Below, piece by piece: positions 39,347 to 51,867 of a stretch of DNA of 64,000 nt. The number at the start of each line of letters is the position of its first letter. Within the stretch, counting starts at the first letter, position 1. Source of the stretch: Ehretia macrophylla. Taxonomy: Eukaryota; Streptophyta; Magnoliopsida; Boraginales; Ehretiaceae. The stretch covers positions 52,862,917 through 52,926,916 of the forward strand of contig CM075773.1 in NCBI GenBank assembly GCA_037974665.1. Reading direction: 5' to 3'. The notes under the pieces were generated by a model. That model saw only the letters and a list, made by a program, of their open reading frames with translations, did no database searches and was not told the origin of the DNA. Both the position numbers and the translations under genes were made by a program.

Positions 39347-41189
39347 GGCTATCTAGAATAATCAATCAAAGTCAACTGTGCACTTACACCCAACTGTTCA
39401 ATCACAACTTTCAACACAATAGTCCCATGCACCACTGCACCACTACGTAACTAAGAATCACCCAACAAACGTACCAAAAGAGAGAGATTCCCAACCAACC
39501 CACAACCACTGTACTTCAACCAAGTATTCCCAGTGCAACACAAATCAGCAAAACTCAACGGCAGTTCACAAAAATAACGGGTCACAAAGATAATAGTGCA
39601 GAAAGTACCAAAAGTTCAACTTTTCGAGCACCTTTGGTGAGAGCATTTGGTCCAATTATTAGATAATCCAAAGTTACAACAAACAATAAAAATCAACCAA
39701 GATTTACAAGAGACTTCTTCCACACACGAGAATTGAAGCTCAGCCACTACTTGGTGCGTTTCGTAGTTGAGTCTCTCCTATGATTTTGTCTTGTTATTCT
39801 TTTTTCTTGTTTTTTTTTCTTCTTCGTTACACATCAATGCTCAACACCAACCAGCAAAAACTACCAACTCAAAGTATTCAATTAACAACAAAAAGGAATC
39901 ACAACGCCCCAACAAGCAAAAATGACCAACTCAATGTCAAAGGTGCCTAACCACCTTTTGTCGTGTGCAAGCCCAAAATGGTGCTTTCTGCTTTTTTTTT
40001 TAGAAGAATATTGACGACCAGCGAACAAAGAAAATCGAGAACAGCCAAAACAAGACACTTACCACAGCGTGATAATCCCCTATCGTCGCCGCTGAAACGC
40101 TGTCGGTACTGGTTGAAACGTCGTCGTCGGTGCTCGTGAGTAGCAATGGAGTAGATGGTTGTGGTAGTAGATGGAGGGCAGTTGTGCATGAGGTGTTGGT
40201 GATAGAGCAGAAGGCACGGGCACGAGGTAGAAACGGCATCACGGACGGAGTGATACCGCCGGATCTGTCATCGGCGTGAAAGCCGATGGGTGCTGTTCGT
40301 TTTCTGTTTTTTTTTTCTTTAAGTTATGGCGATTGAGATGGAGCTTACATGGAGGAGGGTAATAGAGGGAAGCTATGAGAGACGCTGCTTGTACCAGCGT
40401 CGTGAAGGGTCTCTGAACGCATCGTTCAGAAGGTGGCTTGGCGTGGAGATCGGAGTTGGTGATGGGGGTGATTTTTCAGCGACGTGAGAGAGCTGCTTAG
40501 AAGGTAGAGAGTTTGCAGAGAGTTGGGATTGTTTTTAAGTTGGGTATTAATGTGGGTGGTGCACAAGTAGGTGATCTGGGTCGGTTCTAGGGTTTGCTAG
40601 TTGGGTGGGTCGGATTGAATTAGGTGAGTGTATGAGTTGGTCTTGATAGGATGTGGGTTGGGTCGGATTGAATAAAGTTTGGATACATGACATGGGTTGG
40701 TGGGCTTGGTAAAGTGCTGAGTTGTGTTGTTTTTTTTTTTTTTTTCGAACATCAATGCAAAGGACGCCACGCAGTAGCGCCATTTTGTAGTGCAGCAGCG
40801 CTACTGTTTCTTTTGAACAGCTCCAAAACAAACGTAAATTCTGATAACGCTAGCGCAGCTACGCTAGAATTTAGTGCAACAGCGCTACTACACAACTTTA
40901 TTTCTTCTAGTTTTTCTCTTCCATACACGCAACCTCTTCACTCTACACATGAATTTCTCCATATTTTCTCTTCTAAATGACTTGGTAAAACCTCTCCTTG
41001 CCTCAACTTCCCCCAAACTTATTCTTGAACCTAGCATGACAAAAACAAATCAACAATTAATTCCAACAACTATAACTCAAAAATCAACTAAAAACAACTA
41101 AAATTATTAAATCAAGAAAAAGTAAGAAACTTCGGGTTGCCTCCCGAAAAGCACTTGTTTTAACGTTGACAGCCCAACGGAGCAATTTC
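39347..41189 (-). other. Athila element spacer between integrase and third ORF
   Basis: No conserved protein. Features seen: TAAGTTTGGGGGAAG (minus, about 41010-41025), an inner polypurine tract; a GCGCTACTGCACTA-type palindrome cluster at about 40770-40900; and TTCGGGTTGCCTCCCGAA (about 41131-41148). The last is a hairpin just after the integrase stop that recurs in altered form at 63689. Small frames here have no recognisable products. Confidence 0.55.
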
Positions 41190-42743
41190 TCAAGCCGAGT
41201 TGAGGTGGAAGACAGACTTGTGCTTATCAAACTCATCATCCCAATAAGTCTTCAACCGTTGTCCATTAACCTTGAACGTCCCCTTATCTGGATGATTTAC
41301 TTCAACAACTCCATAGGGAAACACCTTTGTCACAACAAAAGAGCCAGACCATCTTGATTTAAGCTTTCCAGGAAACAAGTGAAGCCTTGAGTTGTATAAA
41401 AGAACTTTCTGACCAGGCAAGAACTCTTTTCGTGAGATATGCTTATCATGCCACGCTTTTGTCCTCTCTTTATAGATCTTCGCATTTTCATAGGCTTCAT
41501 TTCGGAACTCTTCTAACTCATCCAATTGCAAAAGTCTCTTTTCTCCTGTAGCTTGCATATCCAGATTCAACTGCTTCATTGCCCAATATGCCTTGTGCTC
41601 GAGCTCCACTAGTAAATGGCAAGCTTTTCCATAGACCAATCTGTAAAGAGACATCCCAATTGGTATTTTAAATGCTGTATGATATGCCCACAGTGCATCA
41701 TCAATCTTCTTGGCCCAATCTTTGCGCGAATTGCCCACTGTTTTCTCAAGAATCTTATTTATTTCTCGATTTGAAACTTCTGCTTGCCCATTGGTTTAAG
41801 GATGGTAGGCAAGGGCTTTCCGATGCTTGACACCATATTTGAGTAAAAGAGCTTCAAATTGCTTGTTACAAAAGTGGGTACCTTCATCACTAATTATTGC
41901 TCAAGGTGTGCCAAACCTTGTAAAAATGTTCATCTTTAGAAAATTCAGCACTACCGCACCATCATTTGTTGGAGTCGCCACCGCTTCCACCAATTTAGAT
42001 ATGTAATCAACTCCCAACAAAATGTATTTATTATTGTAGGAGGAAGGGAAAGGCCCCATGAAATCGATCCCCCAAACATCAAAAAGTTCAACTTCAAGAA
42101 TGTTTTGCAATAGCATTTCATTCCTTCTTGAGATATTCCCCAATCTCTGGCATCTGTCACATGTAACAACAAAAGTGTGAGCATCTTTAAACAAGCTAGG
42201 CCAATAGAAACCTGATTGGAGCACTTTTGCCGCTGTTTTATTGCCTCCAAAGTGACCTCCACACTCAAGTGTATGGCAATGCCGTAAAATATCTTTCAAC
42301 TCCTCTTCTGGAATACACCTTCTGATAACTTGATCTGCGCAATGCTTGTAGAGTATAGGATCTTCCCAATAATAGTGTTTTACATCAGATAAAAATTTCT
42401 TCCTTTGTTGATAATTAAGATCTGCTGGGATTATCTTCGCTGCAAGAAAATTCACAAAGTCAGCATACCAGGGAAAAGTTTGTGCAGATTGTATCGCAAT
42501 GATCTTTTCATTTGGAAAGTCATCTTCAATAGGCGGCTTCACCATCTCAATCTCTACTGGTAACTCAAGTCTAGAATGGTGATCTGCTACCAAATTTTTT
42601 GTGCCTTTCTTATCTCTGATCTCCAAGTCGAACTCTTGCAACAACAACACCCAACGAATGAGCGTTGGCTTAGCATCCTTCTTGGTTATAAGGTACTTAA
42701 TAGCAGAATGTTCTGTGTAGACGATTACCTTATTTCCAATCAA
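41190..42743 (-). pseudogene. Athila RNase H end and integrase
   Basis: From 42743: RNase H C-terminal part ([19 protein letters not shown]), then the integrase zinc region ([13 protein letters not shown] and CDRCQR). The core follows with the first Asp in [10 protein letters not shown] and the second in IISDEGTHF. The Glu is in [12 protein letters not shown]-terminal domain ends at 41190 ([22 protein letters not shown]). Two stops cut the core: TGA at 41901-41903, where relatives have Arg, and TAA at 41796-41798, where relatives have Gln. All three catalytic acidic residues remain. Confidence 0.92.
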
Positions 42744-43786
42744 ATAAGGATGAAACTTGTCAAAGGCGAATACTATTGTGAGTACTATTTCTCTGTTGTG
42801 GCGTAATTAAGTTGTGCATCATTAAGAGTGTGACTTGCATAGTACATAGTATGGAAAACTTTGTTCTTTCGCTGTCCCAAAACTGCTTCTATTGCGTAGT
42901 CGCTTGCATCACACATCAACTCAAAGGGTAATTCCCAATCAGGTGCTACAACAATAGGTGCTGACACAAGTTTCTCCTTGATTGTTACAAATGCACGTTC
43001 ACATTCTTCATCCCACACAAATGGAACATTCTGCACCAAAAGATTTGAAAGCGCCTTAGCAATCTTTGAAAAATCCTTGATGAATCTTCTATAGAACCCT
43101 GCATGTCTCAAAAAACTTCTAACCCCTTTCACAGTTGTTGGCGCAGGTAACTTCTCTATGGTCTCAATCTTCGCACGATCAACTTCAATGCCCTTAGCTG
43201 AGATACGATGCCCCAAGACAATACCTTCATGCACCATGAAGTGACACTTCTCCCAATTTAGCACCAAATTTGTCTCCTCATATCTTTTCAACATTAACTC
43301 CAAATTGTAAAGACAATTATCAAACGACATACCCACCACAGAAAAGTCATCCATAAATACCTCAATTCTACGCTCTACCAAATCTGAGAAGATAGCCATC
43401 ATGCATCTCTGAAAAGTACCTGGTGCGTTACATAATCCAAATGGCATTCTCCGAAAGGCGAATGTACCATAAGGACATGTAAACGTGGCTTTCTCCCAAT
43501 CTTTAGGTGTAATAGCTATTTGATTGTAGCCAGAGTAACCATCCAAAAAACAGTAATACTCATGTCCTGCCAATCTATCAAGCATCTGATCCACAAAGGG
43601 CAAGGGAAAGTGGTCCTTTCTTGTAGCCTTGTTCAACTTCCTATAGTTGATACACACTCTCCATCCAGTCACAATCCTGGTAGGAATCAGTTCATTGGTT
43701 TCATTCTTTACAACTGTCATGCCTCCCTTCTTGGGTACAACTTGTACTGGACTTACCCAAGAACTATCTGAGATTGGGTAAATTAC
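42744..43786 (-). pseudogene. Athila reverse transcriptase and RNase H start
   Basis: RT runs from about 43780 to 43000: CINYRKLNKATRKDHFPLPF, RMPFGLCNAPGTFQR and the catalytic FMDDFSVVG. The RNase H start follows (FELMCDASDYAIEAVLGQ). A small deletion after NYATTEK (about 42785) shifts the frame into the next piece, and a TGA at 43784-43786 separates it from the protease region. Ty3/Gypsy RT beyond doubt. Confidence 0.93.
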
Positions 43787-45079
43787 TCATGCATCTAACC
43801 ATTTCAGAACTTCCTTTCTCACCACTTCTTTCATTGTAGGATTGAGTCGCCTTTGTGCGTCAATGGATGGTTTGCTATCATCCTCCATAAGAATACGATG
43901 CATGCACATGGAGGGACGAATTCCCTTAATATCTGCCAAAGACCAACCAATCGTTGATTTGTGAGTTCTAAGCACTCTCAGTAATTTATCTTCTTCTTTG
44001 TTAAAGAGCGACGAAAAGATAATTACTGGAAGTGTGTTTGACTCACTCAAATATATATAGCGCAAGTGTGCTGGTAGAGGCTTCAACTCCAACACAGGTG
44101 GTTGCTCAATTGATGGTTTAGAACGTGCAAAACCTTCTCCTAATTCTTCAAAATACTTTCGCCTATTTGGTTCAAAAGAATCCATCCAATTCAAATATGC
44201 TTGCACCTCTTCATCTTCCAAATCAACAAGATCATCTTGTATTAAGCTAGCCTCCAAAGGATCCAGTCGACCTACATGGCTAGGCACTATAGCTTGTACA
44301 TCATCAATGCGGAAACAACTGTCGCTAGCTTCAGGGTACTTGATAGCTTTGAACACATTAAATATCACTTCTTCTTCTTGCACCCTTAGTCGCAACTCTC
44401 CCTTTTGAACATCAATGAGTGCTCTTCCAGTTGCAAGGAATGGTCTTCCAAGAATAATAGGAATCTTTTTGTCTTCTTCCATGTCCAGTACTATGAAATC
44501 CGCAGGGAATATGAACTTATCAACTTTGACTAGCACATCTTCAATAACTCCTTTGGGATGCTTTAGCGAGCGATCAGCTAACTGCAATGTAATAGTTGTA
44601 GGTCTCGTTTTACTCAACCCAAGCTTCCTGAAAATAGATAAAGGCATTAAATTAATGCTAGCTCCCAAATCACACAAAGCTTGCTCAAAAACAACATTGC
44701 AAATTTCACAAGGAATAGTAAAACTCCCTAGATCCTTAAGCTTTTGTGGTAGCTTCTTTTGGAGAATAGCGCTGCACTCCTCAGTAAGTACGACTGTCTC
44801 ATAATCTTCAAGTTTTCTCTTATTCGAAAGGATGTCCTTCATAAACTTCACGTAACTCGGCATCTGTTCAAGTGCATCTGCAAATGGAATATTAATGTGA
44901 AGCTTCTTAAAAACTTCAAGAAATTTAGCAAACTGTTTGTCAAGTTTGTTTTTCTGCAATCGTTGAGGAAATGGCACCACCACAGGTGATTCTTGTGTGG
45001 GCTGCTGCTGAGCTTCTACTTTCTCTTGCTCTTTCGCCTCATCTTTTACTCCACCTTTCTCAACCTTCTTGGTTCTCAC
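43787..45079 (-). pseudogene. Athila aspartic protease region
   Basis: A 430-codon open piece. The retropepsin motif appears as CDLGASINLMPLSIF around 44660. Upstream is a charged linker (KVEAQQQPTQESPVV), and before that the stretch FPQRLQKNKLDKQFAKFL that is conserved in Athila polyproteins. Downstream is PIILGRPFLATGRALID, then a connecting region to RT. It is the longest intact piece of this element. Confidence 0.92.
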
Positions 45080-46396
45080 TGGCTCCTCTAGCTATTTGCC
45101 ACTTCTCAAGGTGACAACTTTACAATGCTCTTTACCCTCTCTTCTAGGATTTACCTCTGAAGTACTAGGTAAATTTCTTTGTTGTCTTTTTGAAAACATC
45201 GTAGCCATCTGGCTAAACTAAGCCTCCAAATTTCTGATTTGTGTAGATTGGTTCTAGAGATTTGTCCTAGTTTCGTTCATAAATTGAGTCTGGGAATTAG
45301 CCAATTGTGTCTGCGAATTCGCCAATTGAGCAATTACCTCCTCCAAGTTCACCTTATTCTCTAGTGGTGGGTTATTCTGCTCAGGCTGCAACACATTCTG
45401 AGTATTTCTCCAGGAAAAATTTGGATGATTACATCATGCTGGATTATATCTGTTAGAGTATTGATTGTGCTGCTGCCCATTAAAATTCCCCACATATTGT
45501 GCTTGTTCTGTTGTGCCTTGCGCAAATGGATTTCCAACCTAACATTCTGCACTATGATGTGGACCACAACAAAACTCACACACCACTGCCGCTTGGACAA
45601 CATTAGCAGTTGCCTGATTATTCTGCATCTGCTTAGCCAAGTTGTCAATTTTTGCCACCAAAGCAGTTATGGCGTCAATTTCATGGACCCCAGCTGTCTT
45701 CTTTGTTATGACTCTCTCGCTCGACCACTGCTGGTGGTTCAAAACAATATCCTCCAGTAATGCATAAGCTTCATCTGCTGTCTTGTTCATTAAAGCTCCT
45801 CCTGCTGATGCATCAATCAAAGTTCTTGTGGAGCTAATTAACCCATTGTAAAAATTATGAACTTGCATCCATCTAGGTATTCCATGATTAGGACACTTCC
45901 TCAGCAATGTCTTATACCTCTCCCACGTTTCACATAGAGTTTTTCCTTCATGTTGCGCAAAATTATTAATTTCTATGCGCAGCTTCGCTGTCTTTCCAAG
46001 TGGGAAAAATCTTGACAAAAACTTGTACACCAAATCCTCCCAAGTAGTGATTGAATCTAAAGGCAGCGAGTTCAACCATTCCTTAGCTTGATCCCTTGAA
46101 GAGAAAGGAAGCAAGCGAAGGCGCAGAGCTTCACCAGTGACTCCATTGTACTTAACAGTTCCGCAGACTTCTAGAAAATTCACAATGTGCTGATTAGGAT
46201 CTTCAAAAGGCAGTCCATGGAACTGAATATTTTGAATCAATTGTAGTGTCACTGTCTTCAAATCAAAATCATGCACCTAAATCGCTGGCCTTCTAATCAC
46301 AGGTTGAATTCCAGTGGGTGGTAATGCATACTCTCGCAGTGTTCTAGGCGGATTTTCCTGATTATTTCCTTCTTGTACTACCACTATGTCAGCCAT
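45080..46396 (-). pseudogene. Athila gag and gag-pol linker
   Basis: The natural ATG is at 46396 (MADIVVVQEG). A TAG at 46277-46279 interrupts it; the long open part is 46276-45542 with the retrotransposon gag domain (NFLEVCGTVKYNGVT, WLNSLPLDSITTWEDL) and a zinc knuckle CEFCCGPHHSAEC. Immediately after the knuckle is a TAG at 45539-45541, and four more stops lie before 45080. Most replace a codon that relatives read as Gln. The product was the capsid and nucleic-acid-binding protein. Confidence 0.92.
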
Positions 46397-46629
46397 ATTC
46401 CTTTGCAAATGATGGGTAGTTATAGCAGCTCTTTTCTCCTTTCTGTTCTTCCGGCAGGTTCATTCTATCTCTGGATCGAAAGGCAACAAATTACTACCTC
46501 CTGACTTTCGCATGCACTTAAAGGAATATGTTCCTGAAACACATGTAACGAAAACAAGAGACAAAAACAAACTAAAATAAAATCCAAAGTAAAATTAAAG
46601 CTATTTGGTATCGATATTAATAATTGACA

Positions 46630-46650
46630 CAGTCCCCGGCAACGGCGCAA
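46630..46650 (-). other. Athila primer binding site
   Basis: Minus strand TTGCGCCGTTGCCGGGGACTG starts about five bases after the 5' LTR. Its core GCGCCGTTGCCGGGGA is the tRNA-Asp-type site of the Athila/Tat group. The leader from 46629 to 46397 is non-coding. Confidence 0.88.
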
Positions 46651-46655
46651 AAAAT

Positions 46656-47875
46656 TGTTGTGTGAATTCTAACGCAAGTGCACATGTAGCAACAAGTAAT
46701 AAAATGATGAATAAAGATCGTTCCCACGAGGACTGAGATTATTAACTATCGAAATTGGTTTAGCTTTAATTTTATTCAGATGACCAAAATTTGAGAATTT
46801 GTAATTAAAAACTAAAGAGATAATAAAACTAATGAAAATAACAATTAAACAATTACGAATTTGATGGAAAATTTGATTCAATAATTGGAGAGTTCCAGGG
46901 ATTACGATTTCACCAAGATATATCCTACTCGAATCTGCTGATTAATTCTAATTGACGACTATTCCTTATGCTGCCAGCAATCTCGCTAAGGTAAATATTA
47001 ATATTTCTCAAGCATTAATACCATATTCCACTAAGCAAGCTACCTACATCTCTGTGATAATTGTGAACTTATGGAATGCATTAAATCCTAGAAATTTAAA
47101 TGTTGCATTAGATCTCATAACTATCTCTAGCTTATGACAATTTAATGATACTCCACGCATGGTCTAGTTTAGTTATCACTTCTCAGTCTCAAACTAAACC
47201 ACAAAACAAACAATTATTGGCCAGATAATCACAAGCATTACGTATAGTGTGAAATATTCAGCATAAAAATAGAATAATCAATCAACCAATCAATTCAACA
47301 TCATTCGAGTAATCAAAATCTGGCTACATCGTAGCCCTAGAAAAGTAATCTAGCAACTCGTAATCAACTTAAATGAAATTCAAAGTCTATTAAAATTCAT
47401 GATGAGAGAGAAAGAAAACTCTAAAAATCTCAAGAAAGTCGTGGCTAATCTCGTCTCTTATCCGTCCTTCCTCGTCAATCTTGTAGTTTCCTCACGTTTT
47501 CTCCTCTCCAAACTTTGGTTTTTCTCTCTAGAACTAGCTTTCTCCCAAGAACTCTCTTTTTCAATGTCTGATACTCTTTTTATCGTAGGGTTTTCTTGTT
47601 TTCGTGCCTTTTACCAAATTGCCCTTAAAAATCCTGCGACACTGCGCTATGACTGCGCTACTTCTATTTTCTCTTTAATTTCTTCACAAACTGCATAAAA
47701 GATTGCCTCAGTTATCTTCCTTCAATCTTGGCCTCAAAAATCCATGTCTCCTCATATAATTCACCTACATCACAAAATAAACATGGAACCAATTAAATTG
47801 CTCAAAAATTACACGAGAACTAACAAAATTGAAATGAAAAGATGCTGAAATCATATATCAATATTACACCCAACA
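46656..47875 (-). repeat. Athila element 5' LTR
   Basis: 1220 bases, TGTTGGGTG...CACACAACA on the minus strand, pair of 27886-29112. Bases 47876-47880 (CATAG) are the right-hand target duplication. Confidence 0.93.
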
Positions 47876-48770
47876 CATAGCATACATAAGGCTTCCAATT
47901 GTCGAAGCGTATGGAATCCTATTCATCCTCTCTCTTTCTTCAGTTGTCTTAGGACTCATAGCTCTATAGAGATGTATGCCATGTCTAAAAGGATGTATGC
48001 CATGTCTAAAAGGTAATAACCCCCTTTTAGAATACTGCATGTTAAACCTCTTTAACACCTTATCTATGTACGTACTTTGGGAGAGACCTATCAATCCTTT
48101 CGATCTATCTCTATAGATTCGGATTCCTAGGATATAGGTTGCTTCTCCCAAGTCTTTCATGGAGAATGTTCCTTGTAACCAGACCTTGATAGATGACATC
48201 ATACCAATGTCATTCCTAATCAATAGTATGTCATCTACATACAAGATGAGGAATATAACTGCTTTATTGCTGACGTTTTTGTAAACACAAAGTTCGTCTT
48301 CATTCTTAATGAAGCCAAATGTTCTGGCGACCTCGTCAAAATGTTTGTTCCAACTCCTTGAGGCTTGTTTGAGTCCATAGATGGGCCTCTTTAGCTTGCA
48401 CACTTTATGACTTTCACCCATGGATTCAAAACCCATTGGTTGTTCCATATAAATGTTTTCTTCAATGAAGCCATTAAGAAAAGTCATTTTGACATCCATC
48501 TGCCATATCTCATAATCGTAGTGTGTAGCTATCGCCAATAAAATCTTAATGGATTTAAGCATTGCTACTGGCGAGAAGGTTTCCTCATAGTCAACTCCTT
48601 GTCTTTGACGGTAACCTTTTGCCACTAACCTTGCTTTGAAGGTCTCTACCTTCCCATCTGCACCTCTCTTTCTCTTATATACCCATTTGCATCCTATATG
48701 TACAATACCTTCAGGTGGCTCTATAAGATTCCAGACTTATTGGTGTGCATTGAATCCATTTCAAATTTCA
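47876..48770 (-). pseudogene. Copia-2 reverse transcriptase
   Basis: RT reads AKGYRQRQGVDYEETFSPVA, WQMDVKMTFLNG, YGLKQASRSWNKHF and the catalytic YVDDILL, then LGIRIYRDRSKGLIGLSQ. It ends in IPYASTIGSLMYAM, where the Athila element cuts in. A 21-base in-frame tandem duplication (47971-47991 and 47992-48012) repeats seven codons (FRHGIHP-type) near the end, which is unusual. The start of the domain is shifted out of frame above 48625. Confidence 0.92.
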
Positions 48771-49990
48771 TGGCTTCAAGCCATTTTCCTCAGTCCCTAT
48801 TAGAAATAGCTTCTTCATAGGTAGGGGATTATCAATATGATCGCCATCATCCAATGTGAACAACTCTTGTCCTTGGCTATGTAAGTAGCTATTTCTAGTG
48901 GGGGGACGGGGTGTCCTTAAAGACTTGCGTATCTGTGTTGAAGCAATCGGTTCTTCTTGAATAGTTTCATCCTGGATCAAATCCTGGGTTTCATTCTGGT
49001 CAATTGGTTGCTCAATGTTTCCCTCCCTGAGCTCCACTTTTCTTCCCAAGCCACTTTCTTGGATGAACTCTTTTTCCAAGAATATGGCGTGTTTACTAAC
49101 AAAGACTTTATGGTCAGTAGGGGAATAAAAGCTATATCTCAACGAATCCTTGAGATAACCAATGAATCTGACCTTGTCAGAGCCTTTTAATGTAAGCATG
49201 AAAACCTCATACTCTAATGTGATTAAAGTTGGGTTTCTTGTTCCTCTAGATCTCACAATGAGTGCTTACAATTGATTTGGAAATGACCCTATTCAAGATG
49301 TATGCCGTAGTGAGAAGAGCATGGCCCCAAAGGCCAATAGGTAAATCAGTATAACTCATCATTGATCTGACCATGTCCAACAAAGTCCTATTTCTCCTTT
49401 CTGATACACCATTAAGCTCTGGTGTTCCAGGTGGAGTCAATCATACGATTATACCATTTTCTTTGAGATACTCTTGGAATTCAATGCTAAGGTTTTCCCC
49501 TCCTCGATCAGACTGAAGAGCCTTAATCCTTTTTCTAGTTTGGTTTTCCACTTCTACTCTGTATTCTTTAAACCTTTCAAAGGATTCAGATTTGTGTTTC
49601 ATAAGATACACATACCCATACCGAGACACATCATCAGTAAAGGAAATGAAGTAGGCAAACCCACATCGGGCCAATTCACCAAAAGGCCCACACACATCAG
49701 TGTATATCAACTCTAAAATGTTTGTAGCTCTTTGCCTTTGTCCCACAAAAGGTGATTTGGTCATTTTACTAAGGATGCAAGATTCACATGCTAAGAATGG
49801 ACTCGGCCTACATGGGCTTCATTATTTCTCCAACTTCGTGATTCTAGCTTCCCCTATATGACCTAATCTTAAGTGCCACAAATATTTAGAGTTTGGAGTT
49901 TTTCTAGACCTTTTAAAGGTCTGTACATTCATGCATTGCTTATTTTTGTTGTCGTCTTTTTTATATCAAGTATATAAAGCTCATTTACTA
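48768..49990 (-). pseudogene. Copia-2 GAG-pre-integrase and integrase
   Basis: From high coordinate: KYLWHLRLGHIGEARI (about 49880), the zinc-binding tail ACESCILSKM, then the core with IYTDVCGPFGE, LQSDRGGEN and NGVSERRNRTLLD, so all three acidic residues are present. A TGA at 49441-49443 lies between the second Asp and the Glu. The C-terminal module (KVRFIGYLKD, HKVFVSKHAIFLEKEF) occupies 49256-48768. Confidence 0.9.
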
Positions 49991-50039
49991 ATTTGCCAGT
50001 GCCAACACATTTATTTCATAAATAAATAAAACATCCATT

Positions 50040-50335
50040 ATCCATAAACTTAAATTCAAAACCATTTTGAACCAAAACCGAAATGGAAATGATGTTTCTC
50101 CAAGCATTAGGCAAAAATAAACAATTATCCAAAACTAAAGTAAATGAGGATGACAAAGCAAGACAACATGTCCCAATAGCTAACGCAGCAACCATTGCTC
50201 AATTTCCCACCTTCAGGACCACGTCGCCTTCTCCCAAAGCTCTACTTCTCCTCAACTCCTGTATAGAAGTACATATATGAGAAGTGGCACCAGAGTCTAG
50301 CACCCATGAAGTAGATGCAGGAAATCCGTGAGACT
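50040..50335 (-). pseudogene. Copia-2 protease
   Basis: The minus strand reads TSWVLDSGATSHICTS, the Ty1/copia protease active site, then VVLKVGNGAMVAALA and LPNAWRNIISISVL. It runs on into GAG-pre-integrase. Upstream it is cut off from the zinc-knuckle part of gag by the insertion at about 50336-51867. Confidence 0.85.
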
Positions 50336-51867
50336 ATCTCTTGGAATTCCACCAGGATCAACTCGTTATACATAATAATTGGCAATTTTAAATCAGAGAA
50401 TTATGATTACCTCTTCGAACGATTCGTGGTAGTGTTATAGAATTGCCCAACGGAAGCGTCTAGCTCCTCCTACTTTGCATGCGAACAAGGATGAAAGAGG
50501 AAGAGGCTATAATTTTCAAAGAGAGAGTTTTTTTTCTTGTTCCTACGTTTTCAGAAAAACGATATATGTCAATATCTCTATTTTCTTTGAAAACCCTACA
50601 TGGCCCTTCTTATAAAGACCATGTGGGCTAGGCTATTCAAAAGGTCAACTCCCAAAATAGTTAAAAAAAAACTCAATCTTTTAATGTGGGTTTCTATAAA
50701 GCCCACAACGATTCAAATTAAATCACTATTTAATTTAAATCAATCAGCCTAGGATTTAATTGATGAATCATAAATCTAGTGCTAGCTAGAAATTGTCAAA
50801 TAATTAAATCCACAACCTAATAATAATAATTAAATAATATTTAATTCTTAATTAAATATTAATCACAATTAATATTTAATTCTCAATTAAATATTGATTA
50901 TAATTAGGTTGTCTCTCCAATTAAATCACTTATTCTTTTGCGTGACTCCATAGGTTCAAACTTAAGCCGGTAGTATAAAGACTATCCTTACACTAATCGA
51001 AGATACCATCTAGCAATGGTTCCCGACGACCGAATAAGCTGAATAGGTGCAAGGCAACATTCAACGAACCTTGGTACAATGGTGAATTCCCTATGACCCT
51101 TGGTGTTCTGAAATAACCCTAGGGACATGGTTAATTGTCAAATCCCTAATTAGTTACTTCATGTCAAATTTCAATCCTGTCATGACACATCATGATTTAC
51201 CCTCGTGGCTCATCACGAGATGTGCTTTGACCAAAGAATTTCTGAATTGAAATTAAGCGAAACACCATTCTTCAAATACCCGGAGCGGTCAATCCCATCT
51301 TGACTCACACATTGACTTCTCCAACACTTGCCCATACCCAGTAACCTTTTGTTACCAGATTAGAAATCTGGATAGTCCGACACCTAAGCATGAAGAGTAA
51401 TCTGTAAGTCTCCATGACAGTCTCAGGTCAGAGGGAACATGTCTACCACATGTACCACGAGTTGTCCTTAGACAGTAGGGTACATACCATAGGACGCTCG
51501 TAAAGAGAGTCATGTTCAGTGAACATGTCTCCACATGTCACCTGTTTATCGCACCGGTGTCCCAACACCCATTGGTCATGAGGATAACCAACCAATGCAA
51601 CAAACAATAACCTATACTCAATGAAATTGACGTCCTAATACCAATTTCATCATTTGGTTACGAACAAAGTTTAAGAATGACCAAAATCAAATCTCATTCA
51701 TATGATTCCATAAAGTCATTCTAAGGACTACATCATGATTAATCAAAGGTAAAAAAAGATGGACGATATGATGTAATGACCAAATATTATTAATAGAACA
51801 ATAATCCACATACAAATTAATTTGTCAGCTACACTCGATGACTGACTTTAGGACACAATTCCTAATA
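50336..51867 (-). mobile_element. Probable Copia solo LTR inserted between Copia-2 gag and protease
   Basis: About 1.5 kb of non-coding DNA separates two parts of one polyprotein. On the minus strand it starts near TATTAGGAATTGTGTCC (51867) and ends near GGTGGAATTCCA (about 50338). A TATA-like TTTATAAGAAGG lies at about 50605-50620. Its layout resembles the 5' LTR of Copia-2 without being that sequence. I could not find a clean target duplication, so the ends are approximate. Confidence 0.55.

Larger units (their letters stand above)
27886..47875 (-). mobile_element. Athila-type Ty3/Gypsy element, full length, with a nested 7.7-kb element
   Basis: LTRs are 46656-47875 (5') and 27886-29112 (3'), each TG...CA. 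CATAG is duplicated at 27881-27885 and 47876-47880. The primer site (46630-46650, minus TTGCGCCGTTGCCGGGGACTG) is the tRNA-Asp-like type of the Athila/Tat group. Order: gag, protease, RT, RNase H, integrase, a 1.8-kb spacer, a third ORF with the plant transposon domain, a 1.5-kb 3' UTR and a GGGGGTG polypurine tract. Its own length, without the insert, is about 12.3 kb. A hand count over the first 100 aligned LTR bases gives about six differences. It is inserted in Copia-2 between the RT and RNase H domains. Confidence 0.94.

Noticed and set aside
38948-39361. 137-codon plus-strand frame
   Set aside because: Antisense shadow of the Athila third ORF, whose minus-strand motifs are recognisable.
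44415-44804. 129-codon plus-strand frame
   Set aside because: Antisense shadow of the Athila protease region.
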